From: DASTBU01 sp035711845
GTDB taxonomy: Bacteria; Acidobacteriota; Vicinamibacteria; Vicinamibacterales; 2-12-FULL-66-21
Reading direction: 5' to 3'
NCBI GenBank assembly: GCA_035711845.1
Contig: DASTBU010000185.1
Location: forward strand, 1-52,602
Length of the DNA stretch: 52,602 nucleotides
Each line of letters starts with the position of its first letter. Positions within the stretch are counted from its first letter, which is position 1. Shown one piece after another: positions 39,415-49,045 of this stretch. The notes beneath the pieces are model-generated. The model was given only the letters and a program-made list of their open reading frames with translations, searched no databases and was not told the origin of the DNA. A program made the translations under genes and the position numbers.

Positions 39415-41736
39415 TCACCACCAGCTGTGCAGGCTGCAGGCCTCGGTCGGTTCGGTTCCGGCGATGAACGCTTCGGAGAAGATGCGCGGGCAGAGGGGCC
39501 CGGCAACCCGGCCGGTGTCGCGATCGATGTCCAGGAAGGTGATCCCTGCGGGTGTCTGGAAGGAAGTGCTCTCGCGTCCGGCCAGGGCCTTCGACATGAA
39601 GGTCGTCCAGATGGGCAGGGCCGCCTGCGAGCCGCTGAGGCCGACCGGCTGATTGTCGTCCATGCCGACCCAGACGACTGTCAGCAGCTCGGGCGTGAAT
39701 CCTACGAACCAGGCATCGCGAAGATCGTTGGTGGTGCCGGACTTGCCTGCCGCATCGATCGAGAACCCTGCCGCCCGGGCGCCGGCGCCCGTTCCCTCGT
39801 TCATGACGCTGCGCATCATGTTCGTGAGCAGGAACGTGGTCTCGGGCCTGGCGATCGTTCGCGGCGCCGTGGTCTTGACCTGAACGTCGCGGCCCCCCGC
39901 CACCAGGCGCAGCACGCTTCGAAGCGGCCTGATGGTTCCGCCGTTGGGAAAGAGGGTGAACGCCTGGGCGACCTCGAGCGGCGTGACCTCGAAGACGCCG
40001 AGGGCAATGGAGGGATACGGACGGGGCGGCGTGCCCGCGCCGACGCGCCGCCAGAACGACGCGACCTCCCCGTAGCCGGTGGACTCGGCGATCTTGATCG
40101 CCGCAATGTTGCGCGAGAGCGCGAGCGCGCGGCGCAGCGTGATGGGTCCGTCGTACTCTCCTTCGTAGTTGGCCGGGCTCCAGTCCTGGTCGTTGACGAC
40201 CCACGTCGTGGGCTCGTCGACGACGACCGATGCCGGCGTCAGGTCGGTGCGGCCCTCTTCGAATGCGTGCTCGAACGCGGCCAGATACACGAACGGCTTG
40301 AAGACCGATCCGGGCTGGCGGCGCGCGTCGGTCGCGCGGTTGAATTGGGACTGGTTGTACGAGCGGCCTCCGACAAGGGCCAGCACCTCGCCGGTTCCCG
40401 GATCGACGGCGATGAGGGCCACCTGCGGGCGCCGGCGGCGGCGCTTGAGCATGTCGTCGAGGCGGACGATACCGGCGCGAACCGCGTCCTGCGCGACGCG
40501 CTGCAGGTGCAGGTCCAGTGTCGTGTAGACATCGACAGCCGATGCCACCGACCGATATTCCTCCTGCAGCTGTTTGCTCACGTGATCGACGAAATAGGGC
40601 GCTTCCGAGTCCAGCGCGCGCGCCGCAAGCTGCAGCGGTTCCCTGGAAGCGCGGTCGGCCGCGTCCGCGCTGACGAACCCTGCCTCGGCCATGGCGCGCA
40701 GCACGAGGTTCCGGCGTTCCCGCGCGCGCTCGGCGTGATTGAAGGGAGAGAGACGTGAGGGCGACTGAATCACGCCCGCGATGGTCGCCGCCTCGCTCAG
40801 CGATACGTTCGCGATGTCCTTGGCGAAGAACAATCGGGCGGCTTCACCGACGCCGTGGACGGCGAACGAGCCGCGTTGCCCGAGCGAGACGTCGTTCAGA
40901 TAGAGCTCCAGAATCTGGTCCTTGCTGAGCTGCTGCTCGAGGACGACCGACATGAACCACTCGAGCGTCTTGCGACGGAGGCTCTTCTCTGGCGTGAGAA
41001 AGGTGTTCTTGACGATCTGCTGGGTCAGCGTGCTGCCGCCCTCCAGATACGGCTTGTCATCGAACAGGTTGGTGAACACGGCGCGGACCGTGCCGATGAG
41101 GTCCACGCCAGGATGTTCGTAGAAGCGGCGATCCTCGATCGCGAGCACCGCCTGGACCATGCGCTGCGGGATGACTTGCAGTGGTACGTCGCGGCGCTTT
41201 TCGCGGCCGGTCTGAACGAGCGCGGTGATGAGCGGCGGGTCGAGCGTTACGCTGCTCGTTCCCGCCTTCGAGCCGATGATTTCGAGCTTGCCGACGGTCG
41301 AGGGCTCGCGCTTCTGCGTGCGTCCGGTGAAGACGACCCGGACGGTATTGCCCTTTCGATCGCCGTCGCGGGGAATGAAGACGATCGTGTCGCGGCCGAT
41401 GGTGAACTCGCCAGGCTGCTCGGCGCGCGCCCGGTGCGCGTACCCCAGCTCGTTGAGCCGCTCGATGAGCTCCAGCTGGCTCGTCGACTGCCCGCGGCGG
41501 AGCTGGAAAGGCCGTGCGAAGACCCGCGGGTCCACGCGTTGCATCTCGCCATGGATCCGCGCGTCGATCATCTTGGAGAACGCAACGTAGTAGTACCCAA
41601 GTACCGCGGACAGCACGAGGAGGGGGCCGAGAAGCGCCACCAGCGCGTAAAGCTTCCACTTTCGAGGCAGGCGCCTCAGGGCGCGTCGGCGGCGGGGGAG
41701 AGGTCGGGTCGGCGGATCCGAGTTCGTGGTCGGCAC
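39415..41736 (-). CDS. Class A penicillin-binding protein (PBP1B-like)
   Basis: A 773-residue bifunctional peptidoglycan synthase. It has a basic N-terminus, one membrane helix (residues 29-50) and a UB2H-like region (LIERLNELGYAHRARAEQPG). The glycosyltransferase has AVLAIEDRRFYEHPGVD and EGGSTLTQQIVKN. The transpeptidase has SxxK in RQPGSVFKPFVY, SxN in LSRNIA and KSGT in DAAGKSGTTNDLRD. UB2H suggests a PBP1B-type enzyme controlled by an outer-membrane lipoprotein. GTG start, weak ribosome-binding site. It shares a 200-nt divergent spacer with the TonB receptor. Confidence 0.94.
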   Translation of the reverse strand: MPTTNSDPPTRPLPRRRRALRRLPRKWKLYALVALLGPLLVLSAVLGYYYVAFSKMIDARIHGEMQRVDPRVFARPFQLRRGQSTSQLELIERLNELGYAHRARAEQPGEFTIGRDTIVFIPRDGDRKGNTVRVVFTGRTQKREPSTVGKLEIIGSKAGTSSVTLDPPLITALVQTGREKRRDVPLQVIPQRMVQAVLAIEDRRFYEHPGVDLIGTVRAVFTNLFDDKPYLEGGSTLTQQIVKNTFLTPEKSLRRKTLEWFMSVVLEQQLSKDQILELYLNDVSLGQRGSFAVHGVGEAARLFFAKDIANVSLSEAATIAGVIQSPSRLSPFNHAERARERRNLVLRAMAEAGFVSADAADRASREPLQLAARALDSEAPYFVDHVSKQLQEEYRSVASAVDVYTTLDLHLQRVAQDAVRAGIVRLDDMLKRRRRRPQVALIAVDPGTGEVLALVGGRSYNQSQFNRATDARRQPGSVFKPFVYLAAFEHAFEEGRTDLTPASVVVDEPTTWVVNDQDWSPANYEGEYDGPITLRRALALSRNIAAIKIAESTGYGEVASFWRRVGAGTPPRPYPSIALGVFEVTPLEVAQAFTLFPNGGTIRPLRSVLRLVAGGRDVQVKTTAPRTIARPETTFLLTNMMRSVMNEGTGAGARAAGFSIDAAGKSGTTNDLRDAWFVGFTPELLTVVWVGMDDNQPVGLSGSQAALPIWTTFMSKALAGRESTSFQTPAGITFLDIDRDTGRVAGPLCPRIFSEAFIAGTEPTEACSLHSWW

Positions 41737-41857
41737 GGTGCTCTGACGAGAATGCCCGGTTCCGGACAGATGGAGCCGGCTGCAAGCGTCCGCCGTGAAT
41801 ATCGGCCGGATCTACGTATTTGCTTAGCGCGTCTAACCGTCGGGAGCCACCGACATT

Positions 41858-41863
41858 GTATAC
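41858..41863. promoter_or_regulatory. Palindromic GTATAC, possible shared divergent -10
   Basis: In the spacer 41737-41936 the self-complementary GTATAC offers TATACC on the plus strand (TonB receptor) and TATACA on the minus strand (PBP). No strong -35 on either side. Nothing else is recognisable in the spacer. Confidence 0.25.
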
Positions 41864-41936
41864 CCCAGGACTTCTCTGGCCCTTTTCGAAATGGGTTCAG
41901 GTCCACCCTGGTACTGGAGACTGGAGGCGTTCCACA

Positions 41937-44879
41937 ATGGTTCGGACACTCACGAAATCGCTCGTCTCTACGCTCGTGTGCCTCGCTCTGGCCGCACCAG
42001 CATGGGCTCAGGCTCAAGCGGCCAACGGGAACATCGAAGGGGTCGTCCGGGATGCGAGCGGCGGCGTCCTGCCCGGCGTCCTGGTGACGGTCATCAACAC
42101 GGACACGGGGGCCCAGCGCACCGCGACGACCAACGATGATGGAGTCTATCGCGCCCTGCTGATGCCACTCGGCGCCTACCGGGTTGTCGCCGAGCTGCCC
42201 GGCTTTCGAAAGTATGAACAGACCGGCCTGGCGCTCGGGGCCGGCCAGACACTGGTCGTGGACATCTCGCTGTCGGTCGGAGGCGTGGAGGAATCCCTCT
42301 CCGTCTCGGTGCAGGCGCCAGTCGTGGACACGGCAAAGATTGATGCCGGGAGGAATCTGAGCGAGCGTGAGATCAAGAACCTCCCCCTGGTCTCGCGGAA
42401 CCCGTACAACTTCGCCCTCGTGCAACCGGGCGTCAGCGGGTTCGAGAATCCGGAGTTCGGCGTGCCGCGCTTCAGCGCCAACGGCACCTTGCTGCGGATC
42501 AACTACCAGATCGACGGGAACACGAACACGCAGAAAGACCGCGCCGGCCTCCGGCTCCTTCCCATGTCCGAGGTCATGATTCAGGAAGTGAAGGTCGTCA
42601 CGAGCGGCTACGCGCCGGAGTTCGGGCAGACGACTGGCCTGGTCTACAATGCGATCACGCCTTCGGGCACCAACACTCTCAAGGGATCGGCCAGCTACCG
42701 GTTCCGTCGGAAGAGCTTCAGTGCGTTTCCGTACCCGTTCGTGCAGCCCCGCACCGACGACAACAAGCCGGACACGAAAATCGATACCTGGACTGCGGAG
42801 GCGGGCGGGCCCATCGTCCGCGACCGAGTGCATTTTTTCGGCGGGTTCGAGAGCACCTACCGCGATCTATCCGGCTCGACCCCCGTCACCATTCGGCCCG
42901 AGGATGCGCAGCGCCTGGGCTTGCCGGCGCAGCCCGGGGCGCTTCCCCGCGAGCAGACGGCGCGTTTCTACATTGGCAAGGCGGACTGGCAGGCGTCGAT
43001 GAATCATCGGCTCACCGGCCGCTACATCTATTTCGAGAACGACTCGCCGAACAACGTGAACTCGACGACGTCCGGCGTGCCGAATTCGACTGAGGTGCTG
43101 ACGAACTTCGTGGATGCGATGAAGTCGGCCTCCGCACAGCTGGTGTCCACGTTCGGCGGCAGCCGGCTGAACGAACTGCGAGTGCAGTTCGCGAGCCGGC
43201 ACCAGTCTCGCACGGCCAGCGAACTGTCGGGAACCGGCCCGCAGATTCGAATTCAGAACGTGGCCAACTTCGGTGGACCGAACAGCGGCACATCGGACGC
43301 CGGCTTCGATTTCACGCAGGACATCTGGCAGATCATCGACAACTTCACGTACGTTCGGCGGAACCACAGCTACAAATTCGGGGTGGATCTGCAGTGGGTG
43401 GGCGACGAGCGTGTGGCGTCGCTGTTCTCCCTCTACAATTTCCCCAGCATCGATGCGTATCTGGATGCGCGCAGCGGCGCCAACCCGCGGGCGTACTCGA
43501 CCTTCTCGCAGCTGTTCGGCGAGCCGGGCTTCAGCATGGATACCGGGCTGTACAGCTTCTTCGTGCAGGACGACTGGCGGTTGAATGCGGACTTGAAGCT
43601 GCTCTACGGCGTCCGCTACGACCTCTACGACTGGCCCGACGCAGATCCGACGGCGCCTTTCGAGTTCTCGCGCGAGTTCAAGACTGACGCGAACAATTTC
43701 GGGCCGCGTCTCGGGTTTGCCTGGACGCCTTTCGAGGACAAGCGGACAGTGATCCGCGCGAGCACGGGCATCATGTACGACCAGCCCTTGCTGGTGGCGT
43801 TCGAGAATGCGTTCCAGAACAGCGGGCAGCCGGCGCGTGTGTCGGTGGCGGTGAACGCCGGCAGCGCGGGCGCGCCGGACTTTCCTGCCACCCTCGACAA
43901 CCTGCCGCCCGGCTTCGCGCTCCCGACACAGAGCATTGCGACAATCGATCCGGACTTCCAGGTCGCCCGCACGTTCCAGAACAACGTGCAGATCGAGCGA
44001 GGCCTCGGACGCGACTACGCGGTCACGCTGGGCTTCGTCTACGCAAAGGGCTACGACCTCCCGGTGCTGAACGACATCAACCTGGTCAACCCGGTGGGAC
44101 AGCTCGGGGACGGGCGTCCGATCTTCAGCACCGCCGTGAGTGCGTCCACGCGGCTCCATCCGGAGTTCAACCACATCTACAGCCTCGAGTCGACAGGCGA
44201 GTCTTCGTACCGCGCCATGACGCTGCAATTCACACGACGATGGACAGGCAACTTCCAGTTCGATCTCAGTTACACGCTGGGCAAGGGGGAGGACACGGCC
44301 CCTGTGTGGAACCCCTCGTTCCTGACCTCGTTTGCCGTGAACAACGACGATCCGCGCAGCGACCCCACGAATCTGGAGCGCGACAAAGGACCGAACCTGA
44401 TGGACACGCGGCACAACTTCGCCGGGACCATCGTCGCGCGTTCGAAGGTGTCCACGGGGAACCGCGCGGTGGACGCCATCCTGAGCGATAATCAGGTCGG
44501 CGTGCTCGTGCAGTTCAACAGCGGAATCCCCGTCAGCATCCGTGGCAACGCCGATTTGAATCGGGACGGCCTGACCAACGATCGGCCACTGTTCGTGGGC
44601 AGGAATACGATCTACCTGCCGGCCCGGTACAACGTCGATCTACGCTACTCGCGCTTCATCCCGATTGCCGGCCGCCGGCAGGTCGAAGTGATTGGCGAAT
44701 TCAAGAATATCTTCGACACCGAGCAGGTCGCGGGATTGAACACGTCGTTCCCGGTGGACGCCGCCGGCAATCCAACCGTTCCACTGCTGACCGATGGGGA
44801 TGCGTTCAAGGATGCAGGCCGCGTGTCGAGCGGATACGAACAGCGGGCCTTTCAGCTCGGTTTCAAGTTCTACTTTTAG
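41937..44879 (+). CDS. TonB-dependent receptor, carboxypeptidase-regulatory (Oar) type
   Basis: A 980-residue outer-membrane protein. A signal peptide (MVRTLTKSLVSTLVCLALAA, cut near AWAQA) is followed by a carboxypeptidase-regulatory Ig-like domain (IEGVVRDASGGVLPGVLVTV, about residues 30-115). A plug domain comes next (LPLVSRNPYNFALVQPGVSG, NYQIDGNTNTQKD, TSGYAPEFGQTTGLVYN), then a barrel ending in FQLGFKFYF with the terminal aromatic. Such Oar-like receptors are abundant in Acidobacteriota; the ligand is unknown. ATG 41937 with CTGGAGG upstream gives a proper signal peptide. A strong hairpin follows its stop. Confidence 0.93.
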   Translation: MVRTLTKSLVSTLVCLALAAPAWAQAQAANGNIEGVVRDASGGVLPGVLVTVINTDTGAQRTATTNDDGVYRALLMPLGAYRVVAELPGFRKYEQTGLALGAGQTLVVDISLSVGGVEESLSVSVQAPVVDTAKIDAGRNLSEREIKNLPLVSRNPYNFALVQPGVSGFENPEFGVPRFSANGTLLRINYQIDGNTNTQKDRAGLRLLPMSEVMIQEVKVVTSGYAPEFGQTTGLVYNAITPSGTNTLKGSASYRFRRKSFSAFPYPFVQPRTDDNKPDTKIDTWTAEAGGPIVRDRVHFFGGFESTYRDLSGSTPVTIRPEDAQRLGLPAQPGALPREQTARFYIGKADWQASMNHRLTGRYIYFENDSPNNVNSTTSGVPNSTEVLTNFVDAMKSASAQLVSTFGGSRLNELRVQFASRHQSRTASELSGTGPQIRIQNVANFGGPNSGTSDAGFDFTQDIWQIIDNFTYVRRNHSYKFGVDLQWVGDERVASLFSLYNFPSIDAYLDARSGANPRAYSTFSQLFGEPGFSMDTGLYSFFVQDDWRLNADLKLLYGVRYDLYDWPDADPTAPFEFSREFKTDANNFGPRLGFAWTPFEDKRTVIRASTGIMYDQPLLVAFENAFQNSGQPARVSVAVNAGSAGAPDFPATLDNLPPGFALPTQSIATIDPDFQVARTFQNNVQIERGLGRDYAVTLGFVYAKGYDLPVLNDINLVNPVGQLGDGRPIFSTAVSASTRLHPEFNHIYSLESTGESSYRAMTLQFTRRWTGNFQFDLSYTLGKGEDTAPVWNPSFLTSFAVNNDDPRSDPTNLERDKGPNLMDTRHNFAGTIVARSKVSTGNRAVDAILSDNQVGVLVQFNSGIPVSIRGNADLNRDGLTNDRPLFVGRNTIYLPARYNVDLRYSRFIPIAGRRQVEVIGEFKNIFDTEQVAGLNTSFPVDAAGNPTVPLLTDGDAFKDAGRVSSGYEQRAFQLGFKFYF

Positions 44880-44884
44880 CAGGT

Positions 44885-44912
44885 GTGCGGGCCGGCACCC
44901 GCCGGCCCGCAC
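44885..44912 (+). terminator. 11-bp hairpin between TonB receptor and PIG-L genes
   Basis: GTGCGGGCCGG, six-base loop, CCGGCCCGCAC: a perfect 11-bp GC stem starting five bases after the receptor stop and ending 11 nt before the next ATG. No T-run follows, so it may stop or pause transcription partly, or protect the receptor mRNA 3' end. Confidence 0.6.
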
Positions 44913-44923
44913 ATGTCACCGTC

Positions 44924-47581
44924 ATGGCCAATCGCCGGTTTCCTGTCTCCCTCCTCGGCCTCGCAATCGCAGTCTCGGCATCCGCACAGTTCAGAGTGTC
45001 GCCCGTGGCCGAACGGCCCGACGAGGCCGCCCTCCGGCTGATGCTCCGGAAGCTGGCGTCGGTCGGCACGTTCATGCAGACGACCGCGCATCCCGACGAC
45101 GAGGACAACGGCTTGCTGGCGATGCTGGGACACGGGCGGGGCATCCGCACCGTCCTCGTGACCGTGACGCGCGGCGAAGGTGGGCAGAACGAGATCGGAC
45201 CGGAGCTGTCCCAGGCGCTCTCGATCCTGAGGACGGAGGAGCTGCTGGCTGCCCACCGCTTCGACGGCGCCGAGCAGTACTTCACGCGCGCGGTCGATTT
45301 CGGGTATTCCTTCAGCATCGAAGAGACGCTCGAGCAGTGGGGTCGTCAAGACATCCTGGCCGATCTTGTCCGGCACATTCGCACGGTTCGACCGGATGTC
45401 GTTGCCGGCTTCCTGTGCGACGGCCGTGGCGGCGGCCAGCATCACCAGGCATCGACCCTGCTGACGCGTGAAGCATTTTCCGCAGCTGCCGATCCCGGAC
45501 GGTTTCCGGATCAAATCGCAGAGGGGCTTCGGCCCTGGCAGGCAAAACGTCTCTTCTGCACCGATTTGGCCAGCTTCACTCGGTCATCCACCGCGGGCCC
45601 GCATCCCACCACGACGATCCGTGACGTTTTCGAGCCGCTGCTCGGGCGGACCTATGGCTCTCTGGGGATCGAGGCTCGCAGCATGCACAAGTGCCAGGGC
45701 ACGTCGCAGCTGCTGCCATTGCCGGGTGCGGCGCCCTCTCGAACGTACCGGTTGCAGGAATCGACCGGCACCCCTCCTGACCAGGGGGTGAAGGATCTGT
45801 TCGAGGGTATCGACACGTCCATTGTCGGCCTCGCACGCTACGCTGAACAGGCGCCCCCGACGCTCGTCAACAGCCTCGGGGACATCGCGGCCTCTGTCGC
45901 GGCAGCGGAGAGGGCGGTGATGTCGCGAGGACCGTTCGCCGCCGCTCCATCACTGGCGGCGGGCCTCGGGGAAGTCCGCAAGCTCCGGGCGCGGCTCGAC
46001 GAGCTCGGGATGCGCGACGACGCCCGTTTCGAGATCGACCTTCGTCTGGAGCTGAAGGAGCGGCAGTTCGAACAGGCGCTGGTGCTCTCTCAGGGCTTGC
46101 AGCTGGAAGTGCTGGCAGACGACGGGCTGGTGATCCGCGGGCAGCCTCTCCGGATCTCCACGCTCGGACGCAGCGCAGCGCCGGCGGAGATGGTCGTCAA
46201 TTCGCTCTCCCTCAGGGGAGTAGACGGCGAGATCGCACCGTGCCAGGCTGCGGTGACAGGCGGCGGCACGTTCAAGTGTACGGCTGACGTAAAAGTTGGC
46301 GACGTACCACTCTCAACGGCCTACTGGCGGCCCCGGGACGGGGCAGCTCGCTACGACTTCGAGCCCGGCGTGTCGTTCGGCGTGCCGTTCCGTCCATCGC
46401 CGTTCGTCGCGACGCTGTCGCTGACGATCGCGGGCACGCCTGTAACGGTGGAGCGCACCGTCCAGTATCGATACGACGACCTCGTGGCAGGCGAGAAGCG
46501 CATGGAGCTACTGGTCGTGCCACCCCTTGCGGTCACGACAGCTCCAGACATCGCCGTGATTCCGCAGGTGATGCTCACCGGCACGCACGACGATCGCGGG
46601 ATAGGTGCGCGCCGGAAGCTGGCCGTGCGCGTGGTGAACCATGAGCGCGGTGCGGCCTCCGGAAACGTCACGTTGAACGTCCCGGCAGGCTGGAACGTCT
46701 CGCCCGAGCGGGCGGCGGTCTCGTTCAGCCGCGAGGACGAATCGGTCACCCTGACCTTCAGCGTAACACCGCCGGCGACCGCCGTGGTCGGTGAGTACCC
46801 GGTAGCCGCGCGGATCGCTGAAAGCGGTGATCCCGGGCGCTTCTCGCAGGTCGGGTACGATGCGATCGAATATCCGCACGTTCGCAGGCGACACCTGGTC
46901 AAGGAAGCCCGGAGCCGCGTCGCGGTCATGGATGTCGCCATCACGTCGAACGTGCGGGTCGGCTACATCATGGGCGTCGGCGACCGCGTTCCCGAGGCCA
47001 TCGAGCAGCTGGCTTCAGCCGTCCATCTGATCGATTCGGAAGAACTCGCGTCGGGCGATCTTTCCCGTTATCCCGTCATCATGACCGGCGTGCGTGCCTA
47101 CGAACGGCGGGCGGACCTGTGCGCGAACAACCACCGGCTCCTCGAGTACGCTGCGGCCGGGGGTACGGTGCTCGTTCAGTACAACAAGCTCGAGTTCAAC
47201 CAGGCGCAGTACGGCCCGTATCCAGCCAGGGTCAGCTCCGATCGGGTCACCGACGAGGCCGCGCCCGTCGAGGTCCTCGTCCCCGGCCATCCGGTCTTCG
47301 CCACGCCGAACCGCATCGACGACGAGGCGTGGGCTGGATGGATCCAGGAGCGGGGGCTCTATTTCCTCGGAGAGCGCGATCCGCGTTACACCGACCTCGT
47401 GCGCCTCGCCGATCCATTCGAGCTCAACCCGGGACCGAAGACCGGCGCGCTGGTCGAAGCGAAGGTGGGCCAGGGACGATGGATCTACATCGGCCTCGGC
47501 CTCTGGCGTCAGCTGCCCGCGGGCACGCCGGGCGCGTACAAGCTGCTCGCAAACCTGCTGTCGCTCGGATCTCGTCCATGA
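44924..47581 (+). CDS. Secreted large PIG-L family deacetylase
   Basis: 885 residues. A signal peptide (MANRRFPVSLLGLAIAVSAS, cut near AQF) precedes a PIG-L/LmbE zinc deacetylase domain with TTAHPDDEDNG (Asp-Asp metal site), VTVTRGEGGQNEIG and GGGQHHQAS. The middle and C-terminal parts (about 300-700) are beta-rich with a NEW3-like Ig segment, and residues 700-885 resemble a GATase-like fold. PIG-L enzymes de-N-acetylate GlcNAc-type sugars. It is far longer than the roughly 230-residue cytosolic BshB and is exported, so it is probably not the bacillithiol deacetylase. The stop overlaps the next start (ATGA). Confidence 0.85.
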   Translation: MANRRFPVSLLGLAIAVSASAQFRVSPVAERPDEAALRLMLRKLASVGTFMQTTAHPDDEDNGLLAMLGHGRGIRTVLVTVTRGEGGQNEIGPELSQALSILRTEELLAAHRFDGAEQYFTRAVDFGYSFSIEETLEQWGRQDILADLVRHIRTVRPDVVAGFLCDGRGGGQHHQASTLLTREAFSAAADPGRFPDQIAEGLRPWQAKRLFCTDLASFTRSSTAGPHPTTTIRDVFEPLLGRTYGSLGIEARSMHKCQGTSQLLPLPGAAPSRTYRLQESTGTPPDQGVKDLFEGIDTSIVGLARYAEQAPPTLVNSLGDIAASVAAAERAVMSRGPFAAAPSLAAGLGEVRKLRARLDELGMRDDARFEIDLRLELKERQFEQALVLSQGLQLEVLADDGLVIRGQPLRISTLGRSAAPAEMVVNSLSLRGVDGEIAPCQAAVTGGGTFKCTADVKVGDVPLSTAYWRPRDGAARYDFEPGVSFGVPFRPSPFVATLSLTIAGTPVTVERTVQYRYDDLVAGEKRMELLVVPPLAVTTAPDIAVIPQVMLTGTHDDRGIGARRKLAVRVVNHERGAASGNVTLNVPAGWNVSPERAAVSFSREDESVTLTFSVTPPATAVVGEYPVAARIAESGDPGRFSQVGYDAIEYPHVRRRHLVKEARSRVAVMDVAITSNVRVGYIMGVGDRVPEAIEQLASAVHLIDSEELASGDLSRYPVIMTGVRAYERRADLCANNHRLLEYAAAGGTVLVQYNKLEFNQAQYGPYPARVSSDRVTDEAAPVEVLVPGHPVFATPNRIDDEAWAGWIQERGLYFLGERDPRYTDLVRLADPFELNPGPKTGALVEAKVGQGRWIYIGLGLWRQLPAGTPGAYKLLANLLSLGSRP

Positions 47582-49032
47582 CGTTCGCGCCCGACTACGT
47601 CAAATTCGTGCTCACCGAGAACTTCGAGGATGCGAAAGAACGGTTCCTTGCGCCGTTGATGGCGATCCACTACGCCCATCTGGTGATGCTGGCCGAATGC
47701 GGCATTGTCTCCAGGGCCGACGCAGCGGCCATTCGTGACGCTCTGAGCTCCATCTCGCTCGACGAGGTGCGCAAGGCGTCGTACGACGGTGTCTGCGAGG
47801 ACATGTTCTTCTATGTCGATCGGCTGATTGCCAGGGCCTGCGGTGAAGAGGCCGCCGGGAGGCTTCACACCGCGCGCTCGCGCAACGACATCGACATGAC
47901 CATGTACCGGATGCAGCAGCGGGAACAGTTGCTGACGCTGATCGGCGCAGCCTCGAAGCTGCGCGGCGTGCTCCTCGATCTCGCCGATCGGCACCGCGAG
48001 GACGTGTTCGCCGCCCACACGCACACGCAGCCCGCGCAGCCGACAACGCTCGCGCATTACCTGATGGCGGTGGTGGAGCAGCTCGAGCGGGACACGGTGC
48101 GTCTGAAGGCGGCCTACGCGAGCACGAACCTCAACCCGCTGGGCGCCTGTGCGATCACCGGGACCGGCTTCCCGATCGATCGGCTGCGCACGACGGAGTT
48201 GCTGGGGTTCGACGGCCGGACGGGCAACACTTACGGCAGTATTGCCACGGTCGATTACCTGCTGGAGAGCCTGTCGGCGACGGCCGTGCTGCTCGCCGGG
48301 CTCGGCCGCGTCGTCCAGGATCTGCTCCTCTGGTGCACGACCGAGTTCGGGTACCTGCGGCTCGACGACGGGTTCGTGCAGTGCAGCAGCATCATGCCGC
48401 AGAAACGGAATCCCGTCGCCCTGGAGCATGCGCGGGCGATCGGCAGCAAGGCACTCGGCCAAGCCGGCGCGATCACCATGGCGGTCCACAACACACCGTT
48501 CGGCGACATCGTCGATACCGAGGACGATCTGCAGCCGCTGGTGTTTGCAACCTTCGAGGACGCCGCGCGCACGGTGACGCTCGTGGCGGCCGCGCTCGCG
48601 AGCGCCAGCTTCAACAGCCTCCGGCTGGCGCATCGGGCGCGTGAGGGCTGGATCACGGTAACCGAACTGGCCGACACGCTGACGCGCGATCATGGGGTGT
48701 CGTTCAAGACCAGCCATGCGGTCGTATCGCGGTTCGTGGCCGAGGCCACCCGGAATCCGGAGGCGCCGCTGACCGTGCTGTTGCGTGATGCGTCGACTGC
48801 AGTGCTCGGCAAGGCGATCCAGTACGACGAGGCCCACCTGAGGGATCTACTCAGCCCGGAGCACTTCGTGCGCGTGCGCGCCACGCCCGGCGGCCCCGCG
48901 CCCTCGGAAACCGCGAAGGCCATCACCGGATCGCGTTCGGCGCTGGAGAACGATGAGGAGTGGTGGAAGTCGGCGACCAGCAGGCTGCTGGAAGCCGAGC
49001 GCGGCCTTCAACGCGCCGCCGCGGGGTTGTGA
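47578..49032 (+). CDS. Argininosuccinate lyase family protein
   Basis: A 484-residue fumarase/aspartase-superfamily lyase most like ArgH. The three conserved regions are C1 GRLHTARSRNDIDMTMYRMQ, C2 AAHTHTQPAQPTTLAHYLMA and C3 CSSIMPQKRNPVALEH, the last with the catalytic Ser loop near residue 270. C2 has THTQ where ArgH usually has THLQ. The segment GRTGNTYGSIATVDYLLE replaces the common ArgH 'ENSxDAVSDRDF', losing its charged residues. It may be a divergent ArgH or a lyase for another succinyl adduct. It is coupled to PIG-L and convergent with bshC; no other arginine gene is nearby. Confidence 0.8.
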   Translation: MTFAPDYVKFVLTENFEDAKERFLAPLMAIHYAHLVMLAECGIVSRADAAAIRDALSSISLDEVRKASYDGVCEDMFFYVDRLIARACGEEAAGRLHTARSRNDIDMTMYRMQQREQLLTLIGAASKLRGVLLDLADRHREDVFAAHTHTQPAQPTTLAHYLMAVVEQLERDTVRLKAAYASTNLNPLGACAITGTGFPIDRLRTTELLGFDGRTGNTYGSIATVDYLLESLSATAVLLAGLGRVVQDLLLWCTTEFGYLRLDDGFVQCSSIMPQKRNPVALEHARAIGSKALGQAGAITMAVHNTPFGDIVDTEDDLQPLVFATFEDAARTVTLVAAALASASFNSLRLAHRAREGWITVTELADTLTRDHGVSFKTSHAVVSRFVAEATRNPEAPLTVLLRDASTAVLGKAIQYDEAHLRDLLSPEHFVRVRATPGGPAPSETAKAITGSRSALENDEEWWKSATSRLLEAERGLQRAAAGL

Positions 49033-49045
49033 CGCCCCTTGTCCC

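Noticed and set aside
44924..47581. Calling the PIG-L protein BshB
   Set aside because: It is almost four times longer than BshB and carries a signal peptide, whereas bacillithiol synthesis is cytosolic.
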